Positions 20,208-31,760 of a stretch of DNA of 64,000 nt are shown here, piece by piece (positions within the stretch are counted from its first letter, which is position 1; each line of letters begins with the position of its first letter). Source of the DNA: Salvia splendens (taxonomy: Eukaryota > Streptophyta > Magnoliopsida > Lamiales > Lamiaceae); the NCBI RefSeq assembly GCF_004379255.2, contig NC_056034.1, positions 9,922,501-9,986,500 of the forward strand, written 5' to 3'. The position numbers were made by a program, and so were the translations under genes. Under the pieces are notes generated by a model. That model had not been told where the DNA came from, made no database searches, and saw only the letters and a program-made list of their open reading frames with translations.

Positions 20208-22109
20208 GGCCATCCACTACGCTGTCTCTATACCGTCCCTTAAACCGTCTCTTAACTACTATTTGAGCACTATTTGAGGGCCCCACTGTCCTTTTTTCAT
20301 CCATCCCTTAACTAAGGGACGGAACCTGCAACGCTCCGTCTCTTAACCGTCTCTATACCGTCCCTTAATTACTATTCATTCAATTTCATTTAGAAAATTT
20401 TTTTCTACCCAATTCAATTTAAACAAACACACTTTATTAAAAAACACACAAACTAAATAAACACACAAAATAAAAAAGACACAAAATATAAAAAAAAACT
20501 ACTCCGCCGGCGAATCATCCTCTGGAGGCGGTCAAGGTTTAGGGGGTGTCGGAAGGTCAAGTTGTGCTGCCATAACAACAATTCCGTTCCACCAGGCCGT
20601 GAATTGGGCGTACGAGAAGTGGGAAGTGTCCGCCATTGTGGCGGTCATGTACGCCACCATAAGTGTGTCCAAGCCTCCCCGCGAGCCCGAGGCCGGCTGG
20701 CTTGATTCGCCTCGGCCCTTCCTTGCTCTAGCCGCTTTCGCCGCCTTCGTCCCTTGCGGCCGACGGCGCCCACGCGCGGATCCTCCAGCATCGCCGACCG
20801 TACCCGCAAACTCCCGGGATTCAGCCTCAGGTTGGCTGATGCCATCGGTGTCACCACCAGACGAGTATTGACCACTCGTCGTATGCTTCGTGCGCTTCGA
20901 GGTTGAGCCCGAGCTGGAGCGGAAACCTCCGGCCCACCGTTCCTCGTCCTTGACGGCCTGCCAAACATCAACAAATCTGAATTGATGACCCTCGTCCTGG
21001 TAGCAGGCGCGCAAAGCGGACGTCAAAATGTCGGTGGCCGTGGCGCCGCTTTGGTAGCGCGCCTCTTCAGTCGAGTAGATGCCGCAGAATTTTTTGATCT
21101 GTCGGTCGACTCGGTCAAAGTGAGAGCGGAGCATTTTAACTTTGCGCTTGCGGGAGCCTTTCGGCTTTATCTGGTGGTAGACCTCGCAGACCTTTTCCCA
21201 TAAACACTTCCGGGTTTGTTGATTCCCGACGATGGGATCCTACGAGACCGTGATCCAGGCGTTGTACACCGCCATCGTTTCGTAGTTGCTGTACGGATGC
21301 CGGCCAAGATCCTCTTCTTCTTCTTCCTCCTCGTCCTCGCCCGCCTGGGGTTGTACACCGCCAGTGCCACCTCCACCGCCTCGGCCACCTCCACCGCCAG
21401 TGCCACCGGGAAAATCCTCCGGGATCTGGGATAATCCCTGCGAATACCGCGTGGCGGAGGGACGGGCATATGCATCAAGGTCAAAATTGGGTGGTTGGTA
21501 CCCCATCCGGCGTCGCCGAACCCTGAGTCCCAGGGGTTGACGAACCGGAACCGCCCAATGTGTTGATCATGGTCTCCCAATCGCCGAACGCATTGAGATC
21601 CCACCCGCCGGAGCCGGAACCGCCGTAGTTGCCGTCGCCGTCGCCGGACATCTTGAGTTGGTTTATGAAAATTTGAGAGAAAATTTGAGAGAAAATTTAG
21701 ATGATAGAAAGAATAGATGCGTAGTTGTGTGTGAAATGAGGATGAGTTTAGGAGTATTTATAGAGTAAAAAAATTAATAAAAAATCAAAAAAATTATAAA
21801 AAAAACAAAAAAACGGTATTATTACCGTTACAAAATTTTTTTATTTATTTAAATTCAAATTTTTTTAAAAAAAATATTTATTGCGTCAGCACGTGACGAC
21901 GCCCACTCGCGGGCCGGCGAGTGGGCGTCATGCACGACGCCGGGTTGCTCCACGTCGCCTCGGCGCGTGGCGAGACAGCCCGTCTCGTGGCTCGCCGGGA
22001 CGAGACGCGGGACGAGACGGGACGAGATGGAGGCCGCAACTCGTCGCGCCGGCGTCCCGTCTCGCCGGGACGAGACGCGAGACGCCGGCGAGACCCGTAG
22101 TGGATGGTC
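20208..22109 (-). mobile_element. PIF/Harbinger element with broken ORF1 only
   Basis: The inverted ends GGCCATCCACTACG and, in reverse complement, GACCATCCACTACG are nearly perfect and sit between TTA duplications at 20205-20207 and 22110-22112. The element is 1,902 bp. Subterminal DNA repeats GTCTC/GAGAC motifs. It carries a minus-strand ORF1 pseudogene. Confidence 0.88.
20532..21651 (-). pseudogene. Harbinger ORF1 (Myb/SANT-like), one stop and one frameshift
   Basis: A start at 21651 gives MSGDGDGNYGGSGSGG. The frame then shifts before 21506 into PPNFDLDAYARPS, a Gly-rich segment and an acidic run. An in-frame TAG at 21240-21242 interrupts the SANT region just before DPIVGNQQTRKCLWEKVCE. 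The same frame then continues with KMLRSHFDRVDRQIKKF, FRFVDVWQAVKDEERWAGGF and a basic segment to the stop at 20532. The order of parts is the same as in the copy at 15736-16746. Confidence 0.75.
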
Positions 22110-22112
22110 TTA

Positions 22113-22610
22113 GTCTTTTGTCCTTTTTACTCATTTAATATGACTATGTATGAAATACAGAGGATATAACGAATAATAGATGGCTTGATTACAATATTTT
22201 AGTTACTAGTAATAATACATATAGTCTGCACTTATTTTTTATTCTATTAGTACAACTTTAGCACCCACAACAAATTAAGCCTTCGTTTTTTTCTTATACA
22301 TTTTTTTTTAATTTTATAAAATTTGTAAACTCAAATATTTATTTGTAACCTTTTTTTATTATTTTAGAGCCAATGCAAATTTAAAATAAAATTCAAAAAA
22401 CAATTATAGAACCAAGTGAAAAGCCCGCGAAGAAAAAAGAAAATTGCTTTTGATGCATGCATGGTAAAAAATACTCGGATAATTTTTCTTTCTTTATATA
22501 AATTAGGATTTTCCAATGTTTAAGTTTTGGTATTTATTTATTTTCTTATTTGATTAAAATAAATAAAAAGAAAATTGTTGACCAATATTAACTGGCCTTG
22601 ATATTTTTTT
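22113..22610. other. AT-rich intergenic, nothing recognised
   Basis: No coding frame or repeat structure stands out. Confidence 0.5.
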
Positions 22611-23662
22611 AAGGAGAAATTACACCACATACATAAAAAGTTTCACTAATGTTTCAATTCAGTACAAAATGTTTTAAGTTTACATATTCCATACAAAAAG
22701 TTTAATGAGTGTTACAAACTAATACATTTCGTCAAAATTCCTCTAACATCGTTACTTTTCTTATTTTTCATCCTTTTTATTTTTATTTTTCATCATATTC
22801 ACAATTACTTGATTCCCTGCACAATTTCTGTTTTATACATTGAATAAAAAAAATTCAAACACTTTGAATTTAAACTATCGTTTGAATCCACCACAGACTA
22901 AATGTCGTCGGAGCTCTCTCTCAAATTTGAAATCAACCCTTCACCTCTTCACGTCTATCACTGCTAATATTTGCTGCCTCGAGCTTCGCAGGTCCATGAA
23001 ACTTTCACAAATTAATAATTTTCATGGCTTCGAAGAGCCATTTATTTATGTATTAGTACTGGTGCAAGATTAATTAAAGTCATGCTTGAATTAAATGTGT
23101 AAATTCTCAACATGAATAATATAATTGTCATTGTAGCAAGATCTGCCCCTCCATTGTGAACTGTACTGCCCTTGCAGGCTAATCATATAATTGTCATGTA
23201 TGTATTGTTCCGAAATATTAGTGCTTGAGCAGTGACGATCAACTATGTAAACAACACTTATTACCTCCCTTCATCCATCTCTATTTTTCATACTGAGATC
23301 TTCTACAAGTGAATATGATTAAAAAATACTATTCCCTTTGTCGATTATGTAAGCGACACGAGTTTTAATGTAAAAGTGGTAAAGTAAGAGAGATAGAGAT
23401 AAAAAAAATTAATTATAGTATTGTTAGAGAGAATGAGTCTCACCTCATTAGAGAGAAAAAATTTTAAAAAATTAAAAAGTGCATATTCTTGTGGGACGGA
23501 GGGAGTACTCTATAAGAAAAGTAACGGTGTTACATGGATTTAAACGGAATACATGAACTTGAAACACTAATTAAGCTTTTTGCATGAAATATATAAACTT
23601 AAAACTTTTTATATAAAATTGAAACATTGGTGAACTTTTTGTACGTAAAGTGTAATTTCTCT
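22611..23662. mobile_element. Long-TIR MITE, probably Mutator-type
   Basis: The first and last ~110 bp are imperfect inverted repeats. The left begins AAGGAGAAATTACACCACAT and the right, in reverse complement, AAGAGAAATTACACTTTACG. Both continue with alternating 'caaaaagttt' and 'gtttcaatt' phrases. TIRs this long suggest a Mutator derivative, but I could not find a clean 9-bp duplication. A Stowaway MITE is nested at 23329-23505. No protein is encoded. Confidence 0.65.
23329..23505. mobile_element. Stowaway MITE nested in the long-TIR element
   Basis: Ends CTATTCCCTTTGTCGATTATG and, in reverse complement, CTCCCTCCGTCCCACAAG are flanked by TA on both sides. Length is 177 bp. Confidence 0.7.
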
Positions 23663-24850
23663 TCTTTTTTTCTCTTTTCAAAACAGTGTTTCATTTTGGT
23701 TCATTTAGCTCATTTCCTTCAAGTTTTACTAGTATTTTTTATTTGTATATATAAATGTCTCATTAAGGCTAAAAAGACACTTTTCTAGTTCATTTCCTTT
23801 GCCTATATTTTTCCTATTGTGTTATCTCTTAAATTTTTAATTAATTGAATTATCAAATGAATTTTTACACTTATATGTGGTACCGTTCACTCTCTATATG
23901 ATGATTTATCAATGGTTATGTCATACCAGCTGTGGCGTTATTCACCTCACCAATCCATCTATCCATATTCAGTCTTCCATACCATTCTTATAGAATTCCT
24001 CATCATTCATCAAACGAACGGCAATGATCATATCAACTTTACCTCATTGACCGCCGTTAATGGCTTGCCTCCTCATTGTGGCATAACACATTGTCTAGTA
24101 AAAGCAGTAAGCTCAAGTGCTGTGAATTGCATTTGGAAATGGAGACACACTCTAACGACAATTTAGCAAGGAATATAATAAAAATACACATTTTAAATTA
24201 TTTTTAGTTATATCATTTCAAGATCGATGTATCCTACTTTATGTCATTATCATCTTGTCCATAGTGCTTTAGTTTCCAAAAAACCATTAGCAGATACTGG
24301 TATCCGATGGTTTATAAATGTAATGTGACAGATATGAAAAGAGAAAATTAGTTGATGTAAAATGGTTTAGGAAGATTAATCAAAAGGGCAATGATTACAA
24401 ATCAAATGGATATATAAATAGATTGAGAAGTAATAACTGTAGAGTTTTTATAAATATTTACTGAATTAATTCATACGGTAATTCACATTTCATAAATGTG
24501 TGTGGGAAACCAAGTCACCTTCAATTTCCCTCTTATAATTTCCGAATCCACCCCAACGAAAACCCTAACGAAAACTGGCATCCCCTTTTGACAAAAGAAA
24601 TGAATAACAGTTGTTCCTTTTGATCAATTATCTCAAATTCATGTTCATGCTGGATTAGCTCGCCCCACAACCCAATCTATCACTGCATCTATACGGTTTT
24701 CAGCTCCAATTTCATCCCCTGAACCTGTTTTCTTCGCCTCATCAACCAATTGCAAAAATCCCTAAAATCGCGTCATCGATCTGACCCTAAAACCTCGGGC
24801 TTCGTAGATTATTTGCTCTCGGAGATCACAATTTCAAAATTTCCGAAAGG
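23663..24850. other. Intergenic and 5' region of CUL3
   Basis: No gene recognised. The last ~300 bp, from about 24540, are C- and CT-rich and should hold the CUL3 promoter proximal region and 5' untranslated leader. Confidence 0.45.
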
Positions 24851-27800
24851 ATGAGCAGCGGGCCGAAGAAGAGGAATTTTCAGATTGAAGCGTTTAAGCA
24901 CAAAGTGGTGGTGGATCCCAAGTATGCAGAAAAGACTTGGAAGGTTTTAGAGGATGCGATTAGAGAGATTTACAACCATAACGCTAGCGGCCTCAGTTTT
25001 GAAGAATTATACAGGTTTCTTTTTGCTGTGTCCCCAATTTTCGTGAAGTTTTCTTTTTACTTACTTTTTTACGGTTTAGTTCGTCACTAGCTTCTTATGA
25101 TATTCGTTATTGAAGTTGATTGGGCGTCACTCCTTTTTTTTTGCTGACAATTGTCTGCGTATGCTTGTTGAATTGCTAGTTTTCTTTATATTGCTGGATG
25201 GTTCTGTAGCTTTACGCTGTAGGAGTTCACATTTGATTTGGTAATTTTTCAAACGTGTTTTACCACCATTTCTATGCAAGACACGCTAGCTAATCAATGT
25301 GTTCATTGGTGGAATTTCATTCTTTCCTCTTCTCCTATCACATTTGAACAATGTTATCTTAAAGTGTAATCCTGTGGCGCATAGTTTACACATACTTGAT
25401 GTGTAATCATCTGGTCTTTACATATACTACTTAACTAAACAGGTTAAGGATTTCACAGTGAGTGGTATTTTTAGAGAGCTGTGTTTGAAGTTTTTTAATA
25501 GAATATGCACATAATATGGTTTCATGGGCGCGCCTTGTCCTCTGTATGTGTACTGTTACTACATTTCAATGTAGTGGAAAGAACTTTGCTTCTGAAAATA
25601 TTACTTGTGCTTTTAAAATTTTTAACCCCTTTGCTTCAATCCTACTTTGTCATCATTATGCTGTAGAAAAGAACCTTCCTTCCAGTGCAGAAGGTAATTT
25701 GAGTTGTGATGCGTTGAAAGAGTCAAAAACATTATCACTGATAAGATTTTGAATGAGGAGAATCAGATTTGTGTCCTTTATCATTATATGCTGTCTAGAG
25801 GCACATTTTCTAATAGAGGCTGTCATTTTTGAATTTATGTTTCTTTTGGTTGAAGTGAATCCTTGCTTAAGTCAGACATTAGGAGTGTATGTGTGAAACG
25901 AGTAACTTACCAAATCGCATGCTCTTCCTGCAACATATTGGGTCTCTAATTTGGAATTTCTTTGCATCCAGAAATGCTTACAATATGGTATTACATAAAT
26001 TTGGCGAGAGGCTTTATTCTGGACTTGTGTCTACAATGACACTCCATCTTCAGTCAATGTCCAAATCCATAGAAGCTGCCCAAGGTGCTTCGTTCCTGGA
26101 TGAACTTAATACCAAATGGAACGATCACAATAAAGCATTGCAAATGATCCGTGACATACTAATGTACATGGACAGAACATTCATCCCAAGCACCCACAAA
26201 ACCCCTGTTCATGAGCTCGGGTTAAACCTCTGGAGGGACAATGTAATCCACAATAGTAATATCCAGTCAAGGCTTTTAAACACCATTCTTGAACTGATAC
26301 AGAGGGAACGCACAGGCGAAGTTATCAACAGGGGGCTTATGAGAAACATTATCAAAATGCTAATGGACTTGGGACCTTCAGTCTACCAAGAAGATTTTGA
26401 GAAATCATTTCTTCAAGTTTCTGCTGATTTCTATCGAGCAGAATCTCAGGAATATATCGAATGTTGTGATTGTGCAGACTATCTGAAGAAAGCTGAAAGG
26501 CGACTCAATGAAGAAATTGACAGGGTATCGCATTACTTAGACACAAAGACTGAAACAAAGATAACCAATGTTGTAGAAAAGGAGATGATAGCCAACCACA
26601 AGCTCAGATTAATACACATGGAGAACTCAGGACTGGTAAAGATGCTTCTCGATGATAAATTTGAAGACTTGGCAAGGATGTACAACTTATTCCATCGGGT
26701 TTCTATAGGTCTTTCGACAATCAGGGATGTAATGACGTCTCACATCAGAGATACAGGCAAACAGCTTGTTACTGATCCTGAGAAATCAAAGAATCCAGTG
26801 GAGTTTGTTGAGACACTCCTTGAGAAAAGGGATAAGTATGATAAAATCATAAGCTCGGCATTCAGCAATGATAAGACCTTCCAGAATGCCTTGAGTTCTT
26901 CATTCGAGTATTTCATCAATTTAAATCCTCGTTCTCCTGAGTACATATCTTTGTTTGTAGATGATAAGCTCCGCAAGGGACTGAAGGGAGTGAAAGACGA
27001 TGATGTTGAGCTTATTCTTGATAAGGTGATGATATTATTTCGTTACCTTCAGGAGAAAGATGTTTTTGAGAAATACTACAAGCAGCACTTGGCAAAGAGG
27101 CTCTTGTCTGGAAAAACAGTATCTGATGATGCAGAGAGAAGTCTCATTGTCAAACTGAAGACTGAATGTGGTTATCAATTTACATCGAAATTGGAAGGGA
27201 TGTTTACAGATATGAAGACGTCTCAGGACACAATGCAAGGGTTTTATGCTGCATGTGGTGCTGAGCTGGGGAATGGCCCAACATTAGTTGTACAGGTTTT
27301 GACTACTGGATCTTGGCCTACTCAATCCACCAATACTTGCAACCTTCCAGTTGAGCTGTCAACTCTGTGCGAGAAGTTTCGATCATATTACTTGGGGACT
27401 CATACAGGTAGGAGATTGACCTGGCAGACAAATATGGGAACAGCTGATCTGAGAGCAACCTTTGGGGAAGTACATAAGTATGAGCTGAATGTTTCGACTT
27501 ATCAAATGTGTGTCCTAATGTTGTTCAACAATACTGAACATCTTAGCTACAAGGAGATTGAGCAGGCCACAGAGATTCCCTCTTCTGATTTGAAACGGTG
27601 CCTGCAGTCCCTAGCTTGTGTAAAAGGGAAAAATGTGCTCCGTAAAGAGCCCATGAGCAAGGATATTGGAGAGGATGATGTATTTTCTGTTAATGACAGT
27701 TTCACGAGCAAACTTCGAAAGGTTAAAATAGGAACTGTGGTTGCACAGAAGGAATCTGAGCCTGAGAAGCAAGAGACAAGGCAGAGGGTGGAGGAAGATA

Positions 27801-28012
27801 GGAAACCCCAGATTGAGGCTGCAATTGTCAGAATCATGAAATCGAGGAGGGTATTGGATCACAATAATATCATTGCAGAGGTGACAAAACAATTGCAGTC
27901 ACGGTTCCTGGCCAACCCTGGGGAGATCAAGAAACGAATTGAATCGCTTATAGAGCGAGACTTCTTGGAAAGGGATAATGAAGATAGGCGATTATACCGG
28001 TATCTTGCCTGA
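24851..28012 (+). CDS. CUL3: Cullin-3, scaffold of BTB-CUL3 ubiquitin ligases
   Basis: CUL3 links BTB-domain substrate adaptors to the RBX1/E2 module and so marks proteins with ubiquitin in nucleus and cytoplasm. Exon 1 is 24851-25014 and exon 2 is 25972-28012, joined in phase through the split Arg codon of ELYR/NAYN. The total of 734 residues matches the plant family length. The N-terminus KKRNFQIEAFKHKVVVDPKY carries the CUL3-specific BTB-binding region. N-terminal cullin repeats follow, and the cullin homology domain begins around VEKEMIANHK. Conserved landmarks are YYKQHLAKRLLSGKTVSDDA, WPTQSTNTCNLP and the winged-helix tail. The NEDD8-acceptor Lys is about residue 678 in AAIVRIMKSRRVLDH. 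The C-terminus ends LYRYLA. The single 957-bp intron matches my recollection of Arabidopsis CUL3A. Nothing is broken. Confidence 0.97.
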
Positions 28013-28922
28013 AAAAGTTATCTACTTTGCCATGAAAGTGCTGCTGATTGACAGTCGAGGCAAGTTTATTTCTGAAAGATGCAATTTATATTCTGAGTGA
28101 AACTTTTATCTCTTCTTGCAATGGCCATCACTGTTCAATTCAACCCTTTGTAACGTCATTTACATTTTTACCTGCAGTTATGAATTCACTCTCTCGCTCC
28201 TTTAGTTCCTTCTGTGTGCTATACTCATTGACAAGTTATCATAATCTCATAGTATATATCTTTTTGAACCATTATTTATCTCGAACAAAGACCTTCACTT
28301 GATGAAAACGTGTAAATGTTTCTGTAGAAGCTTTTATTGGGTTGTTCTCACAAATTCTTCATCGACAATTTGTTTTTCTAAATGAGGTACTCGATTATTT
28401 AGGGGAAATGAGAGAGGGAATTTCGTACTATATGATTGAGGGGTACAACATCGAATCATCGATATATAAAAATAAGTTTGAAGTTTAGACCTATAATAAA
28501 AGTTCCAGAGAAGCGATTCTATTTGTATGTTGGGCTTAATAGAATGTTCCAGAGAGCCAATTCTGGATGTGCTGGACCCCTAAGAGGGGTTAAATCATGT
28601 AATTTATTGTGTATTGTTTAAAAAATTATTTTTGGTTTTTGTTAGTATTGTCAAACTCTAAACATCAACACATTTCACTTAATAATTTTTAATAGAGTAT
28701 TTTTGTTATTTAAAATACTACTATTATTTAATTTTGTAGTGAATCATGAATAAAAGAAAAAAAAATGAAAATTATAATTGTTAGCGTTGATGTATTAGAA
28801 AAAATAAAAATAAAAATAAAAATGAGGGGATGATAAAATTACAGAAATATTCACCGTTATAGTGAAGATCTCGCGAATAACCGTCTGTAACGAAAAACCC
28901 GCGCACTGTCGTGTGCCAGTAG
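28013..28922. other. CUL3 3' region and intergenic DNA
   Basis: Probably holds the 3' untranslated region of CUL3 on the left and the ORC6 promoter on the right. No further gene recognised. Confidence 0.45.
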
Positions 28923-28930
28923 GCGCCAAA
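28923..28930 (-). promoter_or_regulatory. Consensus E2F site upstream of ORC6
   Basis: GCGCCAAA on the plus strand reads TTTGGCGC on the minus strand, an exact match to the plant E2F consensus TTTSSCGC. It lies 205 bp before the ORC6 start. A near-match (GCGCCAAT) is at about 28962-28969 and ATTCCCGCC at about 28997. E2F control of origin-recognition genes at the G1/S transition is known in plants. Confidence 0.6.
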
Positions 28931-29134
28931 TAAAGAATCGGCATTTTTAATTTTCACCGCGCGCCAATGAACCCTCAAAATTTCAACGCCTGCCGCATTC
29001 CCGCCATTAATCTTTGATAATAAAACTGAAAATTCCCAGCAACCCAATAACGCAATTTCACTAGAGATTTCATTTCTCTCAATCCCAAAAACCAACAAGA
29101 AGAATCGCCTACTCCAATTTCGTTTGCTCAAAAA

Positions 29135-30684
29135 ATGGACATGTCCGACATAGCCAGGAAATTAGGCCTCTCCGAATCCAAATACGTTGTCCGTAAGGCT
29201 GCCGAGCTCCGCCGGCTAGCCGACATCCAGTTCGATTCCTCCATCATCGGCGTCGTACGTTTTCTCCTTTCATTCCGATAAAATCGTCCCATTCAGTTGA
29301 TTTATTAGGTGTGTAATTTTGATTTTCAGGGCGAGATTTGCAAGGCCGTAATTTGCCTCGAGATTGCAGCTTCCAGGTATTTGATTAATCATGATAAGAT
29401 TTCGATGCGAATTCGAATTTAATTTTACTTAATTGATGCGATCTATGCAAATTTGTATCAGAATGGAAGTTTTGTTTGATCGGCATGAGGCAATAAAGCT
29501 GAGTGGGGTTTCCGATAAGGCTTACAACAGATCCTTCAACTCGATGCAGAATGGGATGAATTTGAAGTCAGTATCTGCTATTGAAACTTGAACCTTTTTA
29601 GGGTGTTGATGCTATCAAAATTTTCTTTTACTTATTTAGTAATATTGTTTTGTGAAGGAATAAACTTGATGTAAGAGAACTGGCCATTCAATTTGGATGC
29701 GTGCGCCTCATCCCCTTTGTTCACAAGGGCCTTTCTTTGTAAGCATTTGCTATCCCTAATTTTGTAGCCAAAATGACAAATTGTCTATTTTGCTGTCTGG
29801 TTATAATCATATGGTGTTGTTTTAGGTATAAGGATCGGTTTCTTGCTTCGTTGCCTCCTTCTCGAAGGAGCGGTACAGATTTTAGTCGACCTGTTTTTAC
29901 TGCGGTAGCATTCTACCTTTGTTCCAAGAGGCATAAGGTACATATATATACACAAATTTTGCTATTTTTTTATGCTGAGTTGAGAGAGTGTTTGTAGTCA
30001 TTTTTGCAAGTGTTTTATGTGAATGCAGCTCAAGGCAGACAAATTCAAGCTGATTGAGCTTGCTGGCACATCAGAGTCTGAATTTGCTAATATATCTACT
30101 TCGATGGTGGACCTATGCTTTGATGTGTTTGGAATAGCCAAGGAGAAAAAGGATGCTAGGAAAATCCAAGGCAACCGAGGTATAACATCATTGGATCACC
30201 TTAGCTCTTAGCGCGGCTAAGATCATTCTATATCAGTTTCTTTAATCAAACAAATTGTATTTGCAGAGCTTATTGACGCATTGCCTGAAAAGAGAAGGCT
30301 AGAGGATGGTGGCTACTCTTCTAGTGATGGTGAAGAGGTAATAATCATTGTTCATTGGTGTAATGTGTTGTGGTCTAGCATGAGTTTCGGATGGTGCTGA
30401 AGTTAAACTGATGTTTGATGCAGTCTCCTGCCTACAAGAAGCGCAAGCAGATGGATAAACGGGATCACGATGAGTGGAAATCTGCTGTTTTGAAGTCCAA
30501 CAAGCTTGGCAAGGCTCAAGGTAGTTAAGAAGAAAAACTTTCCACTTTTGTGAAGTTTGTTACACTTTTAGTGAGTAATGTGATTTTTTGTTTAATTGTA
30601 GCTGCTGCAAAGCTAACGAAAAGCAGACAGAGCGGGCTTGATTTTCTGAAGAAGGCTCCTGAAACTGCAGCAAATGCCTTGTGA
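29135..30684 (+). CDS. ORC6: Origin recognition complex subunit 6
   Basis: ORC6 is the smallest subunit of the complex that marks replication origins and loads MCM helicases. Nine exons join in phase: 29135-29254, 29330-29376, 29462-29566, 29658-29738, 29826-29937, 30029-30179, 30267-30337, 30424-30520 and 30602-30684. They total 867 bp and encode 288 residues, close to the 284 I recall for Arabidopsis. The TFIIB-like cyclin-fold region is clear: FDSSIIGVGEICKAVICLEI, AYNRSFNSMQN, VRELAIQFGCVRLIPFV and FSRPVFTAVAFYLCSKRHKL. The C-terminal tail is basic and carries EKRRLEDGGYSSSDGEE, a likely regulatory region. The start is preceded by AAAAA, with no earlier in-frame ATG. The gene faces the same way as CUL3. 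Confidence 0.96.
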
Positions 30685-31129
30685 TCATAGATATTGATTT
30701 TTTGTTTCAATTTTGCTGATCTCTATGATTTTTCAAGCTGTACATGACAATTGAAAGAAATGGATATAAATTATTGTTGAAATGAAATTGGCTCATATGT
30801 GAAACAATCATATATTACAACATCTGCAAGTTTACCATGGTTGATTCTGGTGTCAATATAATTATAGAACAAATACGCAAACATATCTCAATCTTATGAA
30901 ATAGTCGTACTATTTTAGATGGTAATCAAGAGGAGATAAAAAGAATTCATAGTTTTATTGATGTATTATAATGGGAGGATTGTGATTTATAGAAGGAAAA
31001 ATATCATCTACTTTAATGCCTTATCAATTATTCATAATTTATTCGTAAATCTCTCATCTAATTTTGATTTATTTATGTTTAACGCCTCCCCTTAAGTTAG
31101 ACCAACGATATTTTTGATGCTTCACTTGC
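30685..31129. other. ORC6 3' region and intergenic DNA
   Basis: No gene or repeat recognised; the ORC6 3' untranslated region should lie at the left. Confidence 0.45.
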
Positions 31130-31760
31130 AAAGACCCAAAATGTTTTTCAAACTTCTACTACAATTTATTGTCTTTGTCAATATATGTGCCAATTGATCC
31201 CTTACTGGGAAAAAGATTAGTTTCACAGTGTCATTTGCAATCTTTTTTTTCATGAAGTGTCAATCTATCTCTACACATTTGGTTTTGTCACGTTTGACTG
31301 GATTTTATGCAATGATAGTTGCTGCTTTGTTGTCACTAAACAATTTGTTCTTATGCGTTAGGGGAAACGCAGTTTTTGTTAATATTTTTCTTAGCTATAA
31401 TATCCACGTTGCGTCACTTTTCATTTATCAAATTTTACCTCATTGATAGGGCAATAACATTTTATTGCTTACTTCTCAAAGTGATTATGTGTTCTCCGAC
31501 AAAGGAAACATCAAGCAATGGAGTCGATGAGATTGCTTGCCTAATCAGATCGATGTACCCACGAATATCTAAGTATTGATTCTTTTCATATCCCATAGTG
31601 CCCTTCAAATATGAGGCCAACTTTAGTTTTACAATCATATGAACTTCATGTGGCCGATGGATGAATTGGCTTACTACCCCGACATCATAAGCTATACATC
31701 TGGTCGAGTATGCGAGAGGTAAATCAATTTTCCAACCAAGTGTTGGCATATCTTGCAATC
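31130..31760 (-). pseudogene. Ty1/copia pol remnant (end of RT and RNase H)
   Basis: On the minus strand, IAYDVGVVSQFIHRPHEVHM is the post-RT block of copia polyproteins. Further downstream, after frameshifts and stops, come DNKAATIIA and RDKTKCVEID with HFMKKKI, the RNase H end, then FFPVRDQLAHILTKT. The middle is missing or unreadable and I see no LTRs nearby. It is an old truncated insertion between ORC6 and PKS. Confidence 0.7.

Noticed and set aside
21167..21604. 145-residue Arg-rich minus-strand frame
   Set aside because: It is an alternate frame of the Harbinger ORF1 pseudogene; the SANT-like motifs are in the frame 20532-21134 and 21240-21506.
25015..25971. Small frames in this stretch, including the N-terminal part of the long frame starting at 25889
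   Set aside because: It is the CUL3 intron; splicing 25014 to 25972 restores the conserved ELYRNAYN sequence exactly.
28781..29131. 116-residue minus-strand frame upstream of ORC6
   Set aside because: It covers the ORC6 promoter and leader, shows no motif and ends in low-complexity Phe/Leu runs.
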